A DNA stretch of 64,000 nt from Gnetum montanum (lineage: Eukaryota; Streptophyta; Gnetopsida; Gnetales; Gnetaceae). Where the stretch lies: contig MNCI01007621.1 in the NCBI GenBank assembly GCA_015680685.1, forward strand, positions 787,831 through 851,830. The letters are read 5' to 3'. Made by a program: the position numbers and the translations under genes. Position 1 is the stretch's first letter. Each line of letters begins with the position of its first letter. Under the pieces are notes generated by a model, which saw only the letters and a program-made list of their open reading frames with translations, had not been told where the DNA came from and did no database searches. Below, in pieces: positions 11,223 to 23,538 of the stretch.

Positions 11223-13411
11223 TACCCCCATGACTAAATGAAAACTTGTCCTCGAGTTCATTACAATAATATCGGGAAGGTATGGGATTATTGACTCAAA
11301 TGAAACTAATAGGATGACATGTGAACGAATCATCATTACAAGACACATAAAACTAGTGTTCATGACAACAAGAGTGAACACCTTATTACATTGACATCAG
11401 GCCTCATTTGCAGCTAAAAAAGAGAGAGAGAAAGAAGTGTTGTTGCTGCCAACGCCAAGATTGCGGCTTTCATTATCCATCGGTAAGCACGCCATTGATC
11501 TTGCTCCTTGCATAGCTGCTTCCACCACTGCTCCATTCCAAGCATTCCTTCCAGATCCAATCTATTGTTGCATTATTGCCATCTGCACACACAACATAGT
11601 CTTATATTAGCAAGGGTAAATGAATCATCATGTAATTGATATCTTGCTTCGGTGTAAGGTCTGTTGGCTAGGTTGTGGTATGGCTGATTGCGGATCTGGA
11701 GATGTATTAATGATGACTACCGAAGGTGTAGGGGTTAGGAGAAAATCGAAAAAATCGGGGCTAGGAGAAAATCGAAAAAATCGGGCCTCGTACCCCCATG
11801 ACTAATCGCGAACCTTCGGTAGCGTTAGAATGGAGAAAGAAAAGGAATAAGAAAGATAGATAAAAAGGGACAACTATGACATCGATGAAATGGATGTTAA
11901 GATGGAAATGAACAAAATAAAATGGATTGCAAAAATGTTAAGGGAAAGAATGTAACTAGTTCACCAAATAGGAATGTCAGTGGGTCCTCCCCAAAGTAGG
12001 CTCATGCCCTTAATGCCCTGAAAAACCCACATTCAAAGAGTTCGTAGGCCCTGGGAATGTCATTTGGAACAAGAGTTAAAGCCTTAAATGCAAGAATTTA
12101 CCAAAAAGAAAATAATGCATCCACCAAAATATACACTAATGATACAACTAGCAATGAGGTGAACAATGGAGAGAAGGGTGGAGAGAAGAGAATGAAATGG
12201 AATCCCAAGAACAAGGTGGTGTACAGCCCCTTGTGTGGTTCATGATTAATGTGACTTGGCAAATCTCATTCCAACTCTGACCTTAAACCAACCACATCTA
12301 GTGACTTCGCATCAATGCATTCGGCTAATACATCCTCTTAAAGTAACAAGAATGTCGTCTCCAAGGGCCACCACCATTCCAACAAAACAAATGAGGAGAG
12401 AATGGGAAGTGAGGAGGGCCTTAGTTAGAGGGAACATTTTTAGTTCCATAACCAATGCTTGTAGCCCAAATAATTATTTCTTCTAAGGGGTGTGCTTTGA
12501 ATTCTCACTTTGTTTATTTTTTTTTGTTTTTTCTTTCTTCTCTTTGTTGTTTGTTGTGTTTTTTTTTTGTTTTATATTTTTATGCATGAGAACCACACCA
12601 TGCAAAGACTTTTTATTTTTATTGACTCAGCTTCCAATAATTGGGTAACATCGGAACAACAAGAAAACCCAAGAAGAAAACATCCAAGCACCCAAGAGAA
12701 TGGCCAACACAAATGCATGAAGTTCCCTTGAAGTCACACCCTTTTCAAACCTTGAGTCATTCCTTAGTTTAAGAAGTGCCTAGTCACCAGTTCGTTAAAG
12801 TTCTTATTAGAAAGGGATTGTACATTTTCAAGCCAAGAGAGACCATAGAAACTGGTGGATGGATGGATAAAGTGAACTCATTGCTTGCCATATCAAAAGA
12901 ACATACCTTAGTGTCAACATCGTAACTTAAAGGTAAAAATCAAACATTAGCAATGAATATGAAAATAGTTCATACCATCATAAAGAACACTTATTGGGTG
13001 ACAAACTTACAGGATGGATAAAACACACACACAGAGACACACACACACACACACACACAAAGAAATGAAAAAGTATAACGATGTTGTAAAACAAAAACTA
13101 AAAAAAGTTAAAGAAATTTGTAAAAAAAAAACATGTAAAACAAAAACGTGTAAGACAAAAACATGTAAGACAAAAATGTGTAAGACAAAAATGTGGAAAA
13201 CAAAAAAGTGTAAAACAAAAATGTGTAAAACAAAAATGTGTTAAACAAAAAAGTGTAAAACAAAAATGTGTAAAACAAAAATGTGTAAGACAAAAATGTG
13301 TAAAAAAAACTAAAAAGAACTGAGGGCCTCCAATGATTACCATGGGTGGCCATCTCCCCCATGACTGAATGGAAAGGAAGAGATCCGAAATAATGAATGC
13401 CTATTTGAATT
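11223..13411 (-). other. E2 non-coding region between protease and 3' LTR, with tandem repeats
   Basis: No coding homology. It corresponds to the region after integrase in E1: ATCTCCCCCATGA(C/T)TGA (13350 here, 42050 in E1), AGTTCCATAAC(C/T)A (12440 and 41341), and a GTGGGTCCTCCCC-type block (11972 and 40852). It holds a (CA)n run and a 15-bp minisatellite at 13024-13310. The lysine-rich or phenylalanine-rich open frames across the minisatellite are products of the repeat. Confidence 0.75.
13024..13310. repeat. (CA)n microsatellite followed by a 15-bp minisatellite
   Basis: A (CA)n tract with small interruptions lies at about 13024-13059. From about 13125 a 15-bp unit close to ACAAAAATGTGTAAA repeats about a dozen times to about 13305, with variants such as CGTG, CATG and AAGTG. 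It is very close to the E2 pol-deletion junction near 13430. Confidence 0.9.
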
Positions 13412-14170
13412 TCATAAAAGTGCCCAACTTCTCCCAACTGATCTTCTTAGATTAAAGGGTGAAAGTTGGCAACGCTCATATTCCAATGTGTCTATGTCTT
13501 CATTGTTAACATGAGTTGTACCTCCAATTCGTTCCATGCATATTGGATTGCTCTTTCTAGTAGCTGTCAACCATGGGGTGTCTACTACTTGTATGGTTGC
13601 TACATACAAGCACCTTTGAATTTGTGTTTCTTGGGCATACCAATTACATGGAAGAGATACTGAACATTCTTCCATGTCATCACCCTCAGAGTCACTGTAT
13701 GTGATGCATGGAATTTTCTTCTTCTCGATCTTTCCATAAATGTTTATCTTAGATATCTGCAAGGAAAGATCATGGATCCCAAGGTACGCATCTACTGTAC
13801 TCAGCCATGGTCTTCCCATTATAATTGGGAAGTCCCCTTCGTTGTTGTTGACCTCTATCACTAGGAAGTCAGCTGGGTAGGACCAACCACACATAGTGGT
13901 AATGATGTCCTCCACCAATCCTAAAGGAATGGTGATGGAATGGTCTGCCAGCTCTAGTTGGATGTTGCTCTTCTTAAGTTGGGGCAAGTTTTAGGCTTGA
14001 TACATCTCTCATGAAATTAGGTTGACTCCGGAACTTGAGTCAAGAAGAGCCTTATGTGGTTCATTCCTAGTGACTTGTAGGTAGATTAAGGAACTTCTAG
14101 GGTTAGTTAATTTCCTGGGAAGGTGGCCTACCTTGATCCAGTCGGTTATGGTATGTGTTAACATAACCGT
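13412..14170 (-). pseudogene. E2 aspartic protease
   Basis: This is the retropepsin that would process the gag polyprotein. Reading the minus strand, gag runs into ITDWIKVGHLPRK, then NEPHKALLDSSSGVNLIS, which aligns with ALLDLGFSVNLIF in E1; the DLGxS active site has become DSSSG. After a stop the frame 13987-13412 continues as in Athila proteases: ADHSITIPLGLVEDI, SYPADFLVIEV, and FPIIMGRPWLSTVDAYLGI. About 120 more residues follow, ending after NLRRSVGRSWALL, where the element jumps to the region that follows integrase in E1. The 191-codon frame is long and clean for this window. Confidence 0.85.
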
Positions 14171-16669
14171 ATGCGTACAACTCTGTTGGAATGAAGGGTG
14201 CTCTGAAGTTTTGGATGGTGGAGTGTACATAGGCTCAACCACTTGTTGTTGTGAGAGCTTGTTTGGGCTTTTGGTTCTGAAGAAAGATCTTTTCTTTTTA
14301 CAGTTGTCAGAACCAGTAATAGGTTGAATGTTTACAGCTCCTGTAGTGTTATGTTGTTGCAGTTGAGTGGGGAGTTCCCCTTGCATTGTTGGAGCAGGTT
14401 GTATGGGAACTACAGGTGGAAGAGGAGTAGATGGATTAAGAGGATGGTACATGTGTGGAGTGTCTCCCGTAGGAGAAGGAGTTCTCCTAAAGTACTCCCA
14501 AACTTGGTAGTGACATTGGGGAGTTGTGTGACCCATAGAGTCACTTGGAGAAATTGGCTGATGCACATAGTATCCATATGGGTCTGGCTATCGGTAAGGG
14601 TACTGCTGTCTTAACGGTGGAATCCCCCATGATTGTGGGTATTGCCACTGCTAATGCTGTCTGATGGGTTGTGGTGGAGTTCCACTTGGATAGTACATTA
14701 ATGGTTGGTGGAACTGTCTTGGGTTACCCTGGGAATAAGGTAATCTCTGGGGTGTCTGCCATTTATTAAGTCTTAGATTAAGTGCATACACCCCAGACTC
14801 GTGTAGATGTGAGATGATTGGACAACATCCCTTAGGATGGTCATAATGGTAGATCTCACATCCACCGTCATCATTTGTGTCTAGTCCACAACCTCATCGG
14901 AGATAGTTACTTTCCCCTTACCCTTGTTATGTGCAGGGCCTGAATCACTCCACTTTTTCTTATCCTTGTCACTACTTCGTTCCTCCTTAGACTTCTCTAA
15001 AATTTTTAGGACAGTTTCAATTTTACTGTCTAAGGAGCTCCACACATCATCTACCTTAGCCGATATTTCCGTTGTTAGTTTTTGAATCGGCAAGGTTTTT
15101 TTGTTCACCAACTCTTCGAGTGGTGACTCATCCTATTCATCGAAAAACTTCACTCCCCTCTTTGGGAGGGAAGGATCATAGTTGTATTCCTCTGCGCTCT
15201 CTCTTTTTCGTAGTTCACCTTCTTCTTTGGCTACTTGCTCCAACAAGCGATGAATTTCATGGACTCTAAGTTCTGATAGTCTCCCTTGGGCATAAGTCCC
15301 AAGGGTTTATCTAGTTTCATGCCTTTGCCCATCTACGATGTGGCGAAGTTGGTCCCGTTGTGCGTAACCATGGCTCGGGGAATGATGTAACAATGTGTAG
15401 TAGCGGCCCATGGTAGCATCCAAGGGTTCATGAGTTCCTTGCTTCTATCCTTGGATCTGTTAATGCAAATTAGACACTCTAGAGTACGTTTGATATTTAT
15501 TGTTGAAGAGTTCTAACATCATAATCCACCTCTTGATGGTTTCCAGTTCTAAGGATCGGTACCAACTCTCTACTTCCTTGATGAGTTTCCTGAGAAACAA
15601 CTTAAGTTTTTGCCAGTCGTTTTCTATGTTTTGCAAGGCGCAGGCATCATGGAATGCCTGTAAATGATGTTGTAGATCAGCATTGTAACCTCCCTCAAAG
15701 CATGGGATGTTATTCATATCTAAGTGCTTGATCCGACTATCTCTTAAATGCCTTGTTGGTATCCTAACAGACTCCATTATATCGAGCATACTTCAGGTTG
15801 CAAGTAGGGGCTCTTCATGATCATCTCTTTCATGAAGCTTGTGATGTCTTCGTTGTTTCCTAATTTCCCTTCATTCATGCCCTTGTCCTCTCTCTCGACT
15901 CTCTCGTCGAGGTCTCTCATTTTGTCTACCTATATCCTCACCATTGTTCTCTTGATGGCTACGCCAAAATGTAGAAGGAGAGGGTGAATGATGTGAAGAA
16001 GGGGAAGAAGAAGGAGAACTATTGCCATGACGATGTTTCCTACCTTCTCTTCGGTTGCTACGGCCCCGATTGTGATGACGATCAAAGTGCCCATCCTTAT
16101 CATGAGTTGTTGTTTCCTCTGTGAACAGTTGGTGTTCACAGGGATCAGAACCAGTGTTATGTATAGTTGATCATAATTTTTGATACCCCACCTCCTCACT
16201 TTCATTAGGAGGAGGAACATCTTTCGATAGAGAACCCATTATACGTGGTTCGCCATCTCCTATTTCGCTAAGGACGTGCAGGCCTTTTCCCTTCAATAGT
16301 GTATGTTGGCTCTCCTAGCATGAGTCCCTCATACATTGTAAAGCTGTGGGATGGTAATCCCTCATGTCAAAATCTTCTGCAACGTATTCAACATATAGTT
16401 CTATCATGCCAATCTATGCCAAAGCATAGAGGAGCATGTTAGGGGACTGCACGATCTAGAGGTAACACAATGTTACCTTGCAAGTCTCTCCAACGCATCT
16501 GTTCATCTTGATGGAAGATAAAAGTAAAATTGGAAATATACTCATCGGGATGAGTATACTCCACCCTATATTGTTGAGAAATTGGCGGATTTAGGTTATG
16601 TGTTTTTGACTGCCGACTGTTCTTTGTATTATCCCTAGGTGGTGAGTTGCTTTTGTTAGAAGAAGACAT
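14171..16669 (-). pseudogene. E2 gag
   Basis: Gag would form the virus-like particle. The start at 16669 (MSSSNKSNSPPRD) is preferred because E6 begins the same way at 62459. The N-terminal block has YTHPDEYISNFTFIFHQDEQ. A Ser/His-rich stretch follows (about 16100-15900). The retrotransposon gag core is at 15789-15460 (HLDMNNIPCFEGGYNADLQ, then HAFHDAC-type and QKLKLFLRKLIKE). Next comes a coiled-coil-like helix (15111-14881) and the Cys/His motif CEIYHYDHPKGCCPIISH (about 14855-14800). A proline-rich linker (14566-14330) precedes protease. Several frames are joined only by stops and shifts. Confidence 0.85.
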
Positions 16670-16794
16670 TGTTGTTTATTGATGTACTAATTTACTGTTA
16701 TAAAATTTCTCTTTTAAAATAACCCTAAGGTTCATTTAAGCTCCCAACGATGTGAGTGATATCCTATGTTCTACTTAGTGCACAAACACTTAGT

Positions 16795-17639
16795 CCTCAG
16801 CAACGGTGCCAATGATGAGTGGCGAGATATCCCTATACTCAACCATATGAATATGAGTGTAGCACGCATGATCTAGTCGAACTCCATAGACTAAGTGCCT
16901 ACATGCCTCACAGAACACTTAGGGTTAATCATTTGTTGTCTTCCCAAACTTACTTGTAGTTGTCACGGTGTATGGTTAAGTAAGTCCGAGGTATATGATT
17001 TTTATAGTTTTTATGTTTTTGTCTCCTATGCTAACAAGGTGAAGGGTTGAGAAACGAATTACTAACTCTAACTAATGAACTAAGTCTAAATTACCTAGCT
17101 TCAACATCTGTTCCCACTTACCATACACACCCTGAACCAATGCAACCGTGGCTACCAAACGCTAGTCATTGCTGGGATCACCACACGTAACGCACATGCT
17201 CGAAGCAGTCATACTGAGGCACTTAACTAGGAGAGAATGGTTGAAAAAGAAAGCAGTAAATAATAGATAATAAATAACAATAATTAAAATCCTAATTAGC
17301 CTATTCCATGCACTGCAAGGTTTATCCAAGAAGCTCGTCTTTATTGCCATACAAAAACTTGTGTTTAGGTACAATGTTTGCTCGAATAAAGATCCGTTCA
17401 CTTTAGGGCTCCTACTGTGGGCACATGGAAAATATTCTATCTATGGAGTGATCAATCTACCAGATTTTCCCTACTGTTTAGCCTAGGATCCTGAAACAAG
17501 GGGGTGCTACCTCTTATTTATAGATATGACGGTGCATCGTGATATCATGTATGCAATATCGCGGGGGAGGATGCGATATCGCGTACATGATATCACGAGG
17601 GATGTGATATCGTGGCCCATGCAATATCGTGTCCCACCA
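16795..17639 (-). repeat. E2 5' LTR (right copy) with tRNA-Asp-type primer site
   Basis: LTR 16813-17639 begins TGATGAGTGGCGAG on the plus strand and ends CCCACCA (originally CCCATCA). On the minus strand it is followed at 16812-16795 by TGGCACCGTTGCTGAGGA, which differs little from TGGCGCCGTTGCCGGGGA, the usual Athila site complementary to tRNA-Asp. TATA box on the minus strand at about 17511-17524; GATATC cluster at 17535-17625. Confidence 0.9.
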
Positions 17640-17644
17640 ATGGC

Positions 17645-20212
17645 AAAAACTAACAATGCAACTCTTTTGGTGGCTTGAAGATGAAGAAGAAAATCAAATG
17701 GTCCTAAGTGATGGAGGCTCCTGAGGTGCCAAAGGACCTTCTCTTGCCTCTGGTGCATGCAGCTGTTGTGGTTGAGGCTGTGGTTATGGTTTTCTAGTTG
17801 TCACTATGACATTTGGTGGAAGATAGAAAGCATCCATCAATGCTTTCATCTTCTCCTACTTACTCCCAAGATCATACATGGTCCATGCAGCATCACAAAT
17901 GTGGGGCAGTATGGAAACATCCCAAGAACAAGGAATTATAGGAAATAGCTTGTTCACATTAACAAACCAGGCTACAAATTTTTTGCATTTCACATTGAAC
18001 ACCTTTACTGCACTATGCAGTTCTTGATAGTCATTCATCCTTCGGGCTAGATTCTTAGCTTTTGATCTTTGATTAGTAAAGTGCTACTTGAGAACATCGA
18101 GTTCAACATTCACCATTTCAAGATTCTACTATGTCTCTTTATAATGCTTGAACTCTACCTCGTACAATAGGTATGAGTTGGCCGCTTGCTTTTCCAAATA
18201 TGACCTCAGCCTTCTGGTAATTAGCATTGCTAAGTTTACATAGTGAAGGTTGGTGAGCTCCATGTATTCGGTCATCTCCTCAATCTACAGCTCTTTGAGC
18301 TAGATTTTAGCTTTGTTGTATGTATTTAGCCCATCAAGGATAGGTTGCCACATGTCACCTCCTTATTGAAGCTATTGGATGACCTCATTCACCTTTACCT
18401 TTGCTAGCTGGATGTGTTTTTCATTGATCTCCTTCTATAGGCCAACCTAGTCCTTGTAGTGATTCTTGATCCTTTCAAAATTAAGGGCCTTATTCTTCTA
18501 GGAGGTAATTTTAATTGCAAACCTCTAGCAAAGGGCATGGACCTCGTCCATCAAGAGATTATGGTTCTCTGTTGCCAATCTCCTTAGGTCCATTGTCACC
18601 TTGGCAAGCTTCTCTTGTTGTTGTTTCATATATTTGACCATTTGCTCGTTTTGGAGCTTGATAGTATGCAGGTAATGATTATTCTTGGTAAGATATGCAT
18701 TCTCCCAATGAACCTCCAACAAGTCCTTCTAAATGTTGTAGATGGTGGCATCAACTAAGGACTGGTCAAAGATTATCGATTCCTTTGCATACTCAATCTC
18801 TTGAAGTTTGGACTAAAGCTACTAAAAAGCTTCATCCCTAGTCACTAATTGGCTAAGTACCATGGGACTAGTGAGGCGGGCTCTAAGTTTTGCGACCTCC
18901 ATAGCCAAGTGCTAATTCTTAGCACTGACTATTTCAAGTTGAGCCTCTGCAATGATGCTTTAGCCCCTTGCCTCCAACAACATTGACTAGGTAGCAGTGA
19001 TGTCATTCAAAAGGTCAAAGACCTCTAAAATCAATTGCTAGGTTCCCACTAATCATTCCATCAACTCCTCATGCTAGGCTACATTGAATCTCCCACTTGC
19101 CATTCTCGTGGACATCTTCACATCTCTGAGCATAACACTATTTGGCATAGATGCTGCAGGAACATTTAGGGCTTTGTCCACTTTATTTACCACCACCTTG
19201 ATCTTCATTTCCTGCCCTTGATGCTACATCACCTAGACATTTTTCCCATCACCCCCCTCCAAACACACCAAGAAGGTAGCAACATTTCTAGAGATTTCTT
19301 GGAATTTTTGTTGTCCTGGAATGGACACCATTACCTCTCGGGCACTAGGATTTGAGCACATAGGCACCTATGTTAGTTGGGCAGGGAAAGTTGGCGTTGT
19401 GTCCTCCAACTAGCTTATAGTATAAGTTACCTCATTCAAATGGTCAAGGTTGAGCTGTAGATAGTGGATCATCACTCAGACCTGCTTGTTGTTGTTGCAA
19501 GAGTTGTTCTTGGTGCTTTTTCATGCGCTCCATGGTAGCATGCACCTTCGACATTATTTCATGAATGGGTGGTGGTGGTGGTGGCTACTACTCTTCCTTG
19601 GTTATGGTAGGGACCTTGTCTTTCATCAATTTTTCCCAAGAGGTCTCACTAGTGTAGTTGGCTATCCCTCCCCTTTTGCACAATTTTTTGATCAAGCATG
19701 GCAATGGGAGTGCCTTCATTCCACGTTCATTTTCTTTGAACCGCTTCTTTATCTCTAGCTAGATTAGCTATGGAAGGTTGATGGAATTTGTTCAATGTGA
19801 CATATGCATGAGCAGAGAAGGCTATTATCTTGTTGGGTCTCACCGTCAGATTGAGGTGGTAGGCTACTATCTTAAAATATGCATGTTCTACCATGGTAAG
19901 TGCACCATGCTCTTTATGGTCCACTCCATAGAATTGCTGGATCCAACCCTTTTTGACCTATGGATTCTCTTGTGTAGAGATCTATGCCAGATTGGTCCCA
20001 ATTTTAGGCAAGTTAAGGACCTCAAAGATGGCCTTCATCAAGTACGACACACTTATGTTCTCAATCTTCACAGTGGTATCTGATTGCTTGTTATTCGAGA
20101 AGAGATAGGTCTCTCCCATGTATTACTCTCCACTAGAAGTGATGATGGACTACATGGGAGAGCTTTGAAATTGGGTTTTGACATATTCTAGGGCAAAGTC
20201 TAGGAAGGTACC
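17645..20212 (-). pseudogene. E1 accessory ORF between integrase and 3' LTR (plant transposon protein-like, with long coiled coil)
   Basis: On the minus strand the segment at 20212-19980 encodes FLDFALEYVKTQFQSSPM, then YMGETYLF, TVKIENISVSYLMKAIFEVL and NLPKIGTN. The same protein, in the same order and spacing, is encoded by E4 at 33824-34075. The pattern V.V....V.FS...I..VL.LP.IG resembles the 'putative plant transposon protein' domain often found as an extra ORF in plant gypsy elements; that assignment is from memory. The remaining 2.2 kb would encode a long helical protein rich in Q, E, K and L, for example KLQNEQMVKYMKQQQEKLAK at about 18650. It is cut by many stops, mostly TAG where CAG is expected. 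E3 inserted at its start, so the N-terminus is displaced or lost. Confidence 0.6.
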
Positions 20213-23200
20213 TGTTGGTAGCCATTTGGGAACCACCAAGGTCAGTTAGACTCCAGTCTCGTGACCTTGGGAGTCATAGGAAGCAAAGGTGTTCTTTAAA
20301 TAGGGTTTAGGTGCTTACTGGTCTTTTGGCAACACGAAAGCCTATATACCTCCAAATAAACTCAGTGATTATGAAATGAGCTAATCATGAGTATGTGTTT
20401 GTTGTTGTTTATGTTGAAATGATTAGGCTGTGTATGAAATTCTAATTGACTATCATAAATGAAATTCGGCTGGCTTTGTCAAATACTATGAGCTATTTGA
20501 GATTTCTATTTTGTCAAATCACTTAGTCTATATAGTCCATATAGTATACTACTTGAAACACATGAAATTTCACAAAAATGATTAAGCATAATTTTTCCAA
20601 TCTACTCCTAATTTCTTGTAAAGAGAAATTTCATAAGTAAACTACAAATAGAGCAAGATTCAATGGATTTTAGAAAGAGAAAAGAAAGGAAAGTAGATTT
20701 GTGTAAATCTTAAAAATATTTAAGCAAGATAAATTGAACATGATGAAACACTTTGCAATAAATCTATTCCAATTTAATCCAAATATTAGAAATTTCCTAA
20801 ATCTTCTAAGCCTGACAAGAAAATTAATAAAAGATAATCTTATTCACTACCAAAACATCTTTGTAAAACAAAAGTACAAGCTTTTGCATGGCTAGTCAAA
20901 AGTTGTCAAGAATTGCAAACACTAGAACTAGTAGAAAAATTTGACAATTTTAAAATTAGAATTCTAAGGCAATAAACTTTAGAAAAAAGAAGCTATTTCA
21001 AACAAGCCAAAGTATCAAAGACTCTCTAGATATTCAAAACTCAAATAGGAAATTTCAACAAGACATTGCTAGTAAACTGCTCTAGATGCTTTTCATGGAT
21101 AACATAAGCTCTTACATGGTAGATCCTAATAGAAGTCAAATACTATGCAAAATAGAGCTATAAGAACAATCTAGAAAATCCAAAAATCAAATGCCAATCA
21201 CATTACTATTTGGGCCATTAGCTAAGTAACTAAAATAAAATGGGAAATAAGGCACTCATAGGATGAAAACCTAGCAACCGAATTGATATCTTTAGCAATC
21301 CATGCTTTTACAATCTTCAATGTTGATCATGAGTATATTTTTTCCCCAAAATATACACCTTGAAGCCTTTTTATAGTGACTTTAAGGTAGTTACAATCAT
21401 CATGGAAGGTTAAGGTAAATAATAAATATCTATGGAATTTATTCCTAACTACCTTAAGAAGTCATAACTTCTATGACAAAAAATAAGCCATAGTTGGCAA
21501 GTGTATTTTTTGGTAATTACAACCTTACAAATATTAAGGGGATATAGTTGTAACTTCCATAAGAAGTTATAATTTTTGTGAAAATTTTTTAATCCCTACG
21601 AAAATAAAGTTGTAATTGCCAAATGTTTATAAATTCTTCTTTTAAACTACAAAACCCCCACATTCTTTTTAAAAAATCTTGCATATTGCAATGATGATAA
21701 TAATAATAATGAAAAATATTAAAGCTACGAGACCTTAAGGCCTTATGTATCTACAAATTTATGTTTGATGTGTAGGCCTTTGAAGGTGCACATAGGCCCC
21801 ATGGCTTTCATGCTAGACATTGCACTGCCTTGATCTTGTGTTGGAATGTAGTGCCATGGTTAGCCACTATCTGTCCATCTTTGTTGCTCCTTTTTCCGCA
21901 CATGGTCCTAGATCCTTGGTTGCTAGAGTCTCACAACTATGCCTCTGGCAATCATTGTAGATTTTTCGTTTAAATTTGTGCTAGCAATAGTGTAGAAAAA
22001 GTTGTGTTATTATTGCTCTTTTTCGGCTGATGGATGAGCTCCCTGCAACGACATCATTTGTTTGCTTCTACTACTTTCGTAGTTGTCTTTTTATTGTGAC
22101 TTGAATTTTATCTTATTTCAACAACAAACTTTGTGTTTTACATTTGCCTACTAAATATTATGAAAATGGAAAAAAATTAGAACTTCTCCATGACTAAAGA
22201 ATTGCTCCTGTAGCTGCCATTCAGCCACAATGAGGTCATTGGTGATGTCAGTGCTCTAGAAACTTGTTGTTGCTTGTTGTTTTCTTCTTCCCCTAGTGAC
22301 CTGAATTCATATTTTGATGAGGAATTCGAGAGTATGAATAGAGTACAAGAATATCAATGGTGTTTTTGTTTTTGTTTTTGTTTTCTTTTTAGGTTTGAAG
22401 CTTACCCTTCCTAATTCTGAGGTACAAAAAATTATTTTTGTTTTTATTTCTATTGGAGATGCTTGATATAATAGAGATTAGGGTTTCAACTCTATATAAG
22501 CAAAGAAATTTTGCATGATGCTTGCTTGCTTAGCGGTTGCCTGTATATACTTGATTTGGGTAGGAATGGCAAGTGTAGAACGTAGGCATCTAGTAGCAAC
22601 TCCAAAATTTTTAAAAATAACTTTGATGAATTGAGAACCAATAGTAATGAGCACATCAACAATCTATGTTATTAATAGATGTGGAGTTTGGGTTCTAAAT
22701 TCTTGATTCAAGCACGTTGTATGCAATAATACTATGAATTTTGCTTCTCCATTTTGATGAAATCATTAACTATGGCAATCCAATATTGTATCTTTGTTTT
22801 TATTTTCAAAATTTATGCATTCTACTACATAGTTTTTGCTCTATACGCTAGATGACTTTCAGTTATGATTCCATTGATGTATATGATAGCATTACAATAG
22901 CTATTCAAGCTTTATCACATCAATATATTGTGCATAATATGATCATTTTTGCAACTATTTGGAGAATGAATCTTTGTGTTTCTCAACATTTTACTTTGCA
23001 TACTATTTCCTTGGAGATCTTTTGTAAGTGCCTATATAATCTGTGTCTAAGTTTCACATACAAACTTTTTATTTTTAATCATATTTACACTTTCTCAGGT
23101 TATCCTCAACTTTCTTTTTCATTGGTGCACAATCTATTCTCTTAAACTCTGCTTTATAATAACCTGATTTTCCATTCAAAAGTTTTGTGCTAAAAACATA

Positions 23201-23538
23201 CTGTGGTAATCACTATTAGGAAATCTAAGAGAAATCTCCATTATACTTCACAACCACATATATACTGGTATATGAAGTGTAAACCAAAGAAGTCATAATT
23301 GAGAGGAATTGGTAATCTAACCAAGTATATATTACACTCTTTCTAACAACCATATCTAGAATATACTCATTCTATTGTGAAATGATTAACTAGTCTCATG
23401 ATTTCATCATCCTTGAATTTAAGAAGCCTATGTATCCAACTTAATCAAAATAAAATTATTCTAATGTACTAGAATAATTTTAAGGAAATAAGATATCTGT
23501 TAAAGTGTGCTCCATCAAATGGTATAAATGTGATAGCA
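20213..23538 (-). repeat. E3 3' LTR (left copy)
   Basis: Collinear with 36751-40046 over its whole length, for example AAACTTAGTGATTATGAAAT-type sequence near its start and TGCTCCATCAAATGGTATAA near its end. On the minus strand it follows the polypurine tract AAAGGGGGG (complement of 23547-23555). No convincing protein is encoded; open frames such as 22852-23145 are not conserved in the other copy. Confidence 0.93.

Larger units (their letters stand above)
10404..17639 (-). mobile_element. E2, Athila-like gag-pro derivative lacking pol
   Basis: LTRs at 10404-11222 and 16813-17639 flank a minus-strand interior with gag (from 16669) and protease (about 14170-13412) and then directly the non-coding region that in E1 follows integrase. 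Reverse transcriptase, RNase H and integrase are absent. Target duplication is ATGAC on the left and ATGGC on the right. The whole element is 7.2 kb. Its LTRs are visibly more alike than those of E1, in agreement with its later insertion into E1. It would have depended on proteins from a complete relative. Confidence 0.9.

Noticed and set aside
13014-13244. Lysine/threonine-repeat ORF (KTKTCKTKMC...) and the phenylalanine-rich ORFs on the other strand
   Set aside because: They are translations of the 15-bp minisatellite; a unit divisible by three keeps frames open without selection.
13125-13305. CRISPR-like regular repeats
   Set aside because: The 15-bp units are contiguous without unique spacers, and this is a plant nuclear sequence. 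The 93-bp array at 59690-60710 also lacks spacers.
22852-23145. ORF of 97 residues within the E3 3' LTR
   Set aside because: The partner LTR (about 39377-39665) breaks this frame, so it is not a conserved LTR-coded protein.
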